Source: CAWJHE01 sp964614855 (lineage in GTDB: Bacteria > Chloroflexota > Anaerolineae > Anaerolineales > UBA4823). Taken from it: a stretch of 9,993 nucleotides of DNA. The notes below the pieces were generated by a model. The model was not told the DNA's origin and did no database searches. It saw nothing but the letters and a program-made list of their open reading frames with translations. Numbering within the stretch: position 1 is the first letter of the stretch; each line of letters opens with the position of its first letter. A program made the translations under genes and the position numbers. Below, one piece after another: positions 7,074-9,993 of this stretch. The DNA lies in contig CAZTMX010000101.1 in assembly GCA_964614855.1 (NCBI GenBank), forward strand, positions 1 through 9,993, read 5' to 3'.

Positions 7074-7110
7074 TCCAGGGTTACCTTATCAAATCGATGG
7101 TAACCCTGGA
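7074..7110. promoter_or_regulatory. Intercistronic 12-bp hairpin
   Basis: TCCAGGGTTACC (7074-7085) pairs perfectly with GGTAACCCTGGA (7099-7110) around a 13-nt loop. It sits in the 86-bp gap between the beta gene and the second catalytic gene. The following AATGTCTGTTTAAC has few uridines in a row, so this is a poor intrinsic terminator. An attenuator, an RNA processing or stability element that sets the ratio between the two enzyme pairs, or a palindromic protein-binding site all fit. Its arms contain GGTTACC/GGTAACC and TAACCCT, motifs also present upstream of the regulator and of the first pair. Confidence 0.65.
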
Positions 7111-7139
7111 AATGTCTGTTTAACTGGAGGCATAAATCA

Positions 7140-9368
7140 ATGGTTACGCAAACAAAACCTTGGCGCTGGGAAGAAGATGGGCTGATTGCCACTCGCGGCA
7201 GCGCCTGGTCTGGCCCCGGCTGCCATGACGGTTGCGGAGTAATCCTTTACACCGATAAAGCAGGCAAATTGGTTAAAGTGGAAGGCGATCCCGACAACCC
7301 CTACAATGGGGGGCGGCTGTGTGTACGCTGCCTGGCAGTACCCAACGTGACCAACCATCCCGATCGTCTGCAATACCCCATGAAGCGCGTTGGGGAGCGC
7401 GGCGAAAACAAGTGGGAACGCATCACATGGGATGAGGCTTACGATACGATTGTCGAGAAATTTACAAAAATAAAAGAAGAGTACGGCGCCGAGTCGGTGA
7501 TCTTCTGCCAGGGCACCGGGCGTGATATCGCGCCTTACATCTCTCGCCTGGCATGGTCCTTCGGCAGCCCGAACTGGGCAGCCCTCGGCTTGAGCGGTAA
7601 CGCTTGCTATCTACCGCGCGTGGCTGGCTGCATCGCCACCACTGGCTCTTTCTGGGTGGCCGACTGTTCGCAGGCAAACCCGCAGCGCTATGACAACCCG
7701 GAATACAAAGTGCCGGAATGCATGGCCATCTGGGGCAACAACCCGGTGGTTTCCAATGCGGACGGCTTTTACGGGCACTGGGTAGTAGATCTGATGAAGC
7801 GCGGCACCAAACTGATCGTCATTGACCCCCGCCTGACCTGGCTGGCTTCCAAAGCCGAAATCTGGCTGCAAATCCGCCCGGGCACCGACGCCGCCCTGGC
7901 CCTGGGTATGCTCAATGTCATCATCAACGAAGACCTTGTCGATCATGACTTCATCGATAAGTGGACCTACGGCTACGAGCAGTTGAAAGAGCGCGTCCAA
8001 GAGTACCCGGTGGATAAGGTTTCCAAGATCACCTGGATCCCCGAAGAGAAGATCATCGCTGCAGCGCGCTTGTTTGCCCAGAGCAAACCCGCCACCGTTC
8101 AGTGGGGCCTGGCGCTGGACATGACCAAGGAAGCTTTGCCCGCCAGCCATGCCATCACCGCCCTGTGGACGATCACCGGCAATATCGATGTCCCCGGTGG
8201 GATGCTGCCTCCGCCCACGCTCCTGTTCTACGGCGGCGGTTGGGGCGCCGAACTGATCAGCGAAGAGCAAAAAGCCAAGCGCATCGGGTTATCGAAATAC
8301 CCGCTGCTGCAGTACGGCTTTGTCATCGCCCACTCTGACACGCTGGCTGAGCAACTGATCACCGGCGATCCATACCCAATCAAGGCAGCCTGGGTCCAGA
8401 CCAACAACGGCCTGGCTTGCATGTCTGCTGATCCCAAGAAGATGTATAAAGGCTTAAGGAAGCTTGACTTTGTGGTGGGCGTGGATTTGTTTATGACACC
8501 CACGCTGGTTGCCTGTGCAGATATCATCCTGCCCGCAGCCACCTATCCCGAGCGCGACGGCCTGCGCTTTGGTGACGGCCCGCAGCGCGGCGAGACGATC
8601 AACAAGGTGACCCAAATCGGCGAGTGCAAATCGGATATGCAGATCAACATGGAGATCGGCAAGCGCTGGAACCCCGCAGCCTACCCCTGGGATAATGTGC
8701 AAGATATGTTCAGCGCCATGCTCAAGGACTCGGTCGGTAAGACCTTCCAGGAGCTGCGCGAGATCGCACCGCTTTACCCGCCGCAGGAATACAAGCGCCA
8801 CGAGAAAGGCATGATGCGCTTTGATGGGCAAATTGGTTTCAACACACCCACCCGGCGTATCGAGCTGTATTCAACATTCTACGAGCAAATTGGGCTGGAT
8901 CCACTGCCGTACTTTGAGGAGCCCACCGAGAGCCCACTGAGCACGCCCGATATTTACGAGAAATACCCGCTGATCCTGACCACCGGCGCACGACCCTGGG
9001 GTCTGTTCCACTCTGAACACCGCCAAATCCCGCACCTGCGGGCTATTCATCCTGATCCTGCGTTGCAAATCCACCCGGACGCCGCTGCAAAGTACGGTGT
9101 GAAAGACGGCGATTGGGTGTGGGTGGAGAACTCGATGGGGCGCGCCATGCGTAAGATCGAGACCTCGCCGATTATCGACCCGCGTGTGGTGAATGCTGAC
9201 CACGCCTGGTGGTACCCGGAGGCGGAAGGCGCTGAGCCCAACCTGTTCAACCTGTGGGATCTGGCGATCAACCAGTTGATCCCGTTCCTGCCTGGCAAGA
9301 GCGGTTTCGGCGGTAACTACAAAGCGCTGCTGTGCAGGATCTACAAAGTAGCGGAAGGAGAGATGTGA
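7140..9368 (+). CDS. Molybdenum/tungsten bis-PGD oxidoreductase related to acetylene hydratase (substrate unknown)
   Basis: A 742-aa DMSO-reductase-superfamily enzyme. Landmarks: an N-terminal Fe-S region with C28-x3-C32 and C61-x2-C64, WERITWDEAYDTI (about 92-104), GSPNW (142-146), KLIVIDPRLTWLA (about 224-236), AEIWLQIRPGTDAALALGM (239-257), QLKERVQEYPVDKV (281-294), and RRIELYSTFYEQIGLDPLPY near the C-terminal third. Several of these closely resemble acetylene hydratase of Pelobacter acetylenicus (730 aa) as I remember it. However, the first cluster cysteine is replaced by Gly25, and the position of that enzyme's catalytic Asp is His29, so acetylene hydration is doubtful. Cys156 in GNACYLPR is the best metal-ligand candidate. 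No Tat signal. TGGAGG at 7125-7130 supports the ATG, 9 nt away. The gene is followed after 1 nt by its ferredoxin. A polyphenol transhydroxylase, hydratase or catechol-dehydroxylase-like role is possible. Confidence 0.8.
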   Translation: MVTQTKPWRWEEDGLIATRGSAWSGPGCHDGCGVILYTDKAGKLVKVEGDPDNPYNGGRLCVRCLAVPNVTNHPDRLQYPMKRVGERGENKWERITWDEAYDTIVEKFTKIKEEYGAESVIFCQGTGRDIAPYISRLAWSFGSPNWAALGLSGNACYLPRVAGCIATTGSFWVADCSQANPQRYDNPEYKVPECMAIWGNNPVVSNADGFYGHWVVDLMKRGTKLIVIDPRLTWLASKAEIWLQIRPGTDAALALGMLNVIINEDLVDHDFIDKWTYGYEQLKERVQEYPVDKVSKITWIPEEKIIAAARLFAQSKPATVQWGLALDMTKEALPASHAITALWTITGNIDVPGGMLPPPTLLFYGGGWGAELISEEQKAKRIGLSKYPLLQYGFVIAHSDTLAEQLITGDPYPIKAAWVQTNNGLACMSADPKKMYKGLRKLDFVVGVDLFMTPTLVACADIILPAATYPERDGLRFGDGPQRGETINKVTQIGECKSDMQINMEIGKRWNPAAYPWDNVQDMFSAMLKDSVGKTFQELREIAPLYPPQEYKRHEKGMMRFDGQIGFNTPTRRIELYSTFYEQIGLDPLPYFEEPTESPLSTPDIYEKYPLILTTGARPWGLFHSEHRQIPHLRAIHPDPALQIHPDAAAKYGVKDGDWVWVENSMGRAMRKIETSPIIDPRVVNADHAWWYPEAEGAEPNLFNLWDLAINQLIPFLPGKSGFGGNYKALLCRIYKVAEGEM

Positions 9369-9369
9369 A

Positions 9370-9705
9370 ATGGCGCGCTACGGATTGCTCATAGATTATG
9401 AATACTGCACCGGCTGCCATACCTGCGAGATCGCCTGCCAGATGGAGCATCAGATCCCGGTAGGCAAATTTGGTATCCAGATCGCCGAGATCGGCCCGTG
9501 GCAGATCGAAGGGGATAAGTGGCAGTATGCCTACATCCCTGTGCCGACCGAGCTGTGCAACCTGTGCGGCGAACGCGTGGCAAAGGGCAAGCTGCCCAGC
9601 TGCGTGCATCACTGCCAGGCCAATGTGATGAAATTTGGCAAGGTGTCCGACCTGGCGAAGGAGATGGAAGGCAAGAGCCATATGGTGTTGTTCGCGCCGA
9701 AATGA
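9370..9705 (+). CDS. Minimal two-cluster [4Fe-4S] ferredoxin subunit partnering the 742-aa enzyme
   Basis: A 111-aa ferredoxin-like electron-transfer subunit. Two cysteine quartets are visible: C13-x2-C16-x2-C19-x3-C23 near the N-terminus and C63-x2-C66-x11-C78-x3-C82. These correspond to the first and last quartets of the 276-aa subunit upstream (C11-C21 and C126-C146, the latter also C-x2-C-x12-C-x3-C), so the protein looks like a DmsB-type subunit without its middle two quartets. It begins 1 nt after the catalytic gene's stop, with GGAAGGAG at 9353-9360 as ribosome site, so the two are translationally linked. It has no transmembrane segment or signal. It could pass electrons to a soluble partner, or, as proposed for redox-neutral relatives, serve mainly to tune or store an electron. 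The last eight codons are echoed in a duplicate just past the stop codon. Confidence 0.85.
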   Translation: MARYGLLIDYEYCTGCHTCEIACQMEHQIPVGKFGIQIAEIGPWQIEGDKWQYAYIPVPTELCNLCGERVAKGKLPSCVHHCQANVMKFGKVSDLAKEMEGKSHMVLFAPK

Positions 9706-9747
9706 GAATACGAGCGGCGACATATAGTGTTGTTCGCGCCGAAATAA
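9679..9747 (+). repeat. Partial tandem duplication of the ferredoxin gene's 3' end
   Basis: Bases 9679-9705 (last eight codons and stop, HMVLFAPK) recur at 9721-9747 with 25 of 27 bases identical, offset by 42 bp. The offset is a multiple of three, so the copy is in the same frame and would read HIVLFAPK followed by its own stop (TAA instead of TGA). The 15 bp between the copies are not clearly repeated. It looks like a small duplication or recombination scar that was silenced by, or gave rise to, the present stop codon. Confidence 0.8.
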
Positions 9748-9752
9748 AAAGG

Positions 9753-9867
9753 TTTCACCACGGAGACACGGAGAACACGGAGAAAGCTTTTTCACCACGG
9801 AGACACGGAGAAAGATTTTTCACCACGGAGACACGGAGAACATGGAGAAAGATTTTTCACCACAGAG
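9753..9867. repeat. CACGGAGACACGGAG-type dispersed repeat cluster
   Basis: Three good copies and one decayed copy of a unit built around TTTTTCACCACGGAGACACG, GAGAA, an optional CACGGAGAA, then AGA. Copies start at about 9753, 9788, 9816 and 9853. The second lacks the optional 9 bp, the third has CATGGAGAA, and the fourth decays after CACCACAGAG. Inside each unit ACACGGAGA-like steps repeat at about 9 bp. This sequence type is familiar from intergenic regions of many environmental bacterial genomes, where it yields spurious ORFs with HHGDTENTE/TTETRR (or SPCLRGE on the other strand) peptides. Regular CRISPR spacing is absent and there is no spacer diversity. Confidence 0.85.
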
Positions 9868-9888
9868 TTAGAGGCTTTTCGTTTATTT

Positions 9889-9922
9889 CCGGAAGGCGTA
9901 CAGGAACCGGTGCGCCTTCCGG
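9889..9922. promoter_or_regulatory. Strong hairpin upstream of the right-edge gene
   Basis: CCGGAAGGCG (9889-9898) pairs perfectly with CGCCTTCCGG (9913-9922), and the stem extends by T-G, A-T and C-G pairs to an 8-nt loop (9902-9909). It lies after the repeat cluster and 32 nt before the next ATG. The downstream sequence GTCAAAAGAAATTTTTC has its T-run about 10 nt away, so it is not a textbook terminator. It could still end the enzyme operon, or act as a leader structure for the next gene. Confidence 0.6.
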
Positions 9923-9954
9923 GTCAAAAGAAATTTTTCAAAAAGGAGCGTTCT

Positions 9955-9993
9955 ATGGGTCAGCAAGCTGTTAAGAAAGGTTCGGATGGAGCT
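9955..9993 (+). CDS. Partial CDS, start of an unidentified protein
   Basis: An ATG at 9955 opens 13 codons to the window edge (MGQQAVKKGSDGA). A good Shine-Dalgarno, AAGGAG at 9943-9948, lies 6 nt upstream, and the gene is co-oriented with the enzyme genes. The visible residues are polar and basic with no signal or motif, so no function can be named. It is separated from the ferredoxin by 249 bp of repeats and a hairpin, so it may form its own transcription unit. Confidence 0.55.
   Translation, partial: MGQQAVKKGSDGA

Noticed and set aside
7611..8270. Minus-strand 219-codon open frame inside the 742-aa enzyme gene
   Set aside because: It is a shadow of the catalytic gene with no motif and no ribosome binding support.
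7140..9368. Straight call of acetylene hydratase
   Set aside because: The first cluster cysteine and the catalytic Asp position are changed (Gly25, His29), and acetylene hydratase works as a single subunit whereas this gene has a tightly linked ferredoxin.
9753..9867. Possible CRISPR array
   Set aside because: Units are joined without unique spacers, spacing is irregular (35, 28 and 37 bp) and no cas gene is present.
9268..9974. Open frames on both strands through the CACGGAG repeats (HHGDTENTE / SPCLRGE peptides)
   Set aside because: Their peptides are translations of the dispersed repeat plus a shadow of the ferredoxin gene; such frames are known annotation artefacts.

Overview
The window holds an anaerobic, molybdenum/tungsten-enzyme catabolic locus. 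It carries two consecutive pairs of a DMSO-reductase-superfamily catalytic subunit and an iron-sulfur subunit, preceded by a large MalT-like (LAL-type) LuxR regulator. The first pair (864 aa + 276 aa) matches the size, domain layout and several motifs of pyrogallol-phloroglucinol transhydroxylase of Pelobacter acidigallici (875 + 274 aa). Those features include the iron-sulfur subunit's C-terminal beta-sandwich/barrel extension. The second pair (742 aa + 111 aa) has a catalytic subunit that resembles acetylene hydratase but lacks key residues of it, with a minimal two-cluster ferredoxin. No Tat signal, membrane anchor or quinol-interacting subunit is visible, so both enzymes look cytoplasmic and soluble.

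The source is probably a strict or facultative anaerobe. Moderate GC, a long LAL regulator, polyphenol-type Mo enzymes and CACGGAGACACGGAG intergenic repeats together suggest an environmental Chloroflexota (Anaerolineae-like) genome. That assignment is an inference; no rRNA or marker gene is present.

Layout: (1) bases 1-88, minus strand, the start of a membrane-anchored or secreted protein leaving the left edge. (2) 89-397, an AT-rich divergent intergenic region with a paired palindrome and a TATAAT box. (3) 398-3211, the LAL regulator. (4) 3212-3625, a 414-bp regulatory intergenic region with repeated ACCC motifs, an ACCCT-N3-AGGGT palindrome upstream of an extended -10, and a second dyad. 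(5) 3626-7053, the transhydroxylase-like alpha and beta genes, 2 nt apart. (6) 7054-7139, a strong 12-bp hairpin. (7) 7140-9705, the second catalytic gene and its ferredoxin, 1 nt apart. (8) 9706-9954, a partial duplication of the ferredoxin 3' end, a CACGGAGACACGGAG repeat cluster and another strong hairpin. (9) 9955-9993, the start of a further gene with a good ribosome binding site.

Working model (inference): the LAL protein senses an aromatic or sugar-like inducer and activates the two enzyme pairs. The transhydroxylase-like enzyme would rearrange polyhydroxybenzenes without net redox change. The second enzyme would act on a neighbouring step, for example another transhydroxylation, hydration or reductive dehydroxylation of a polyphenol. 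No downstream phloroglucinol pathway gene is in the window, so the substrate is unproven.
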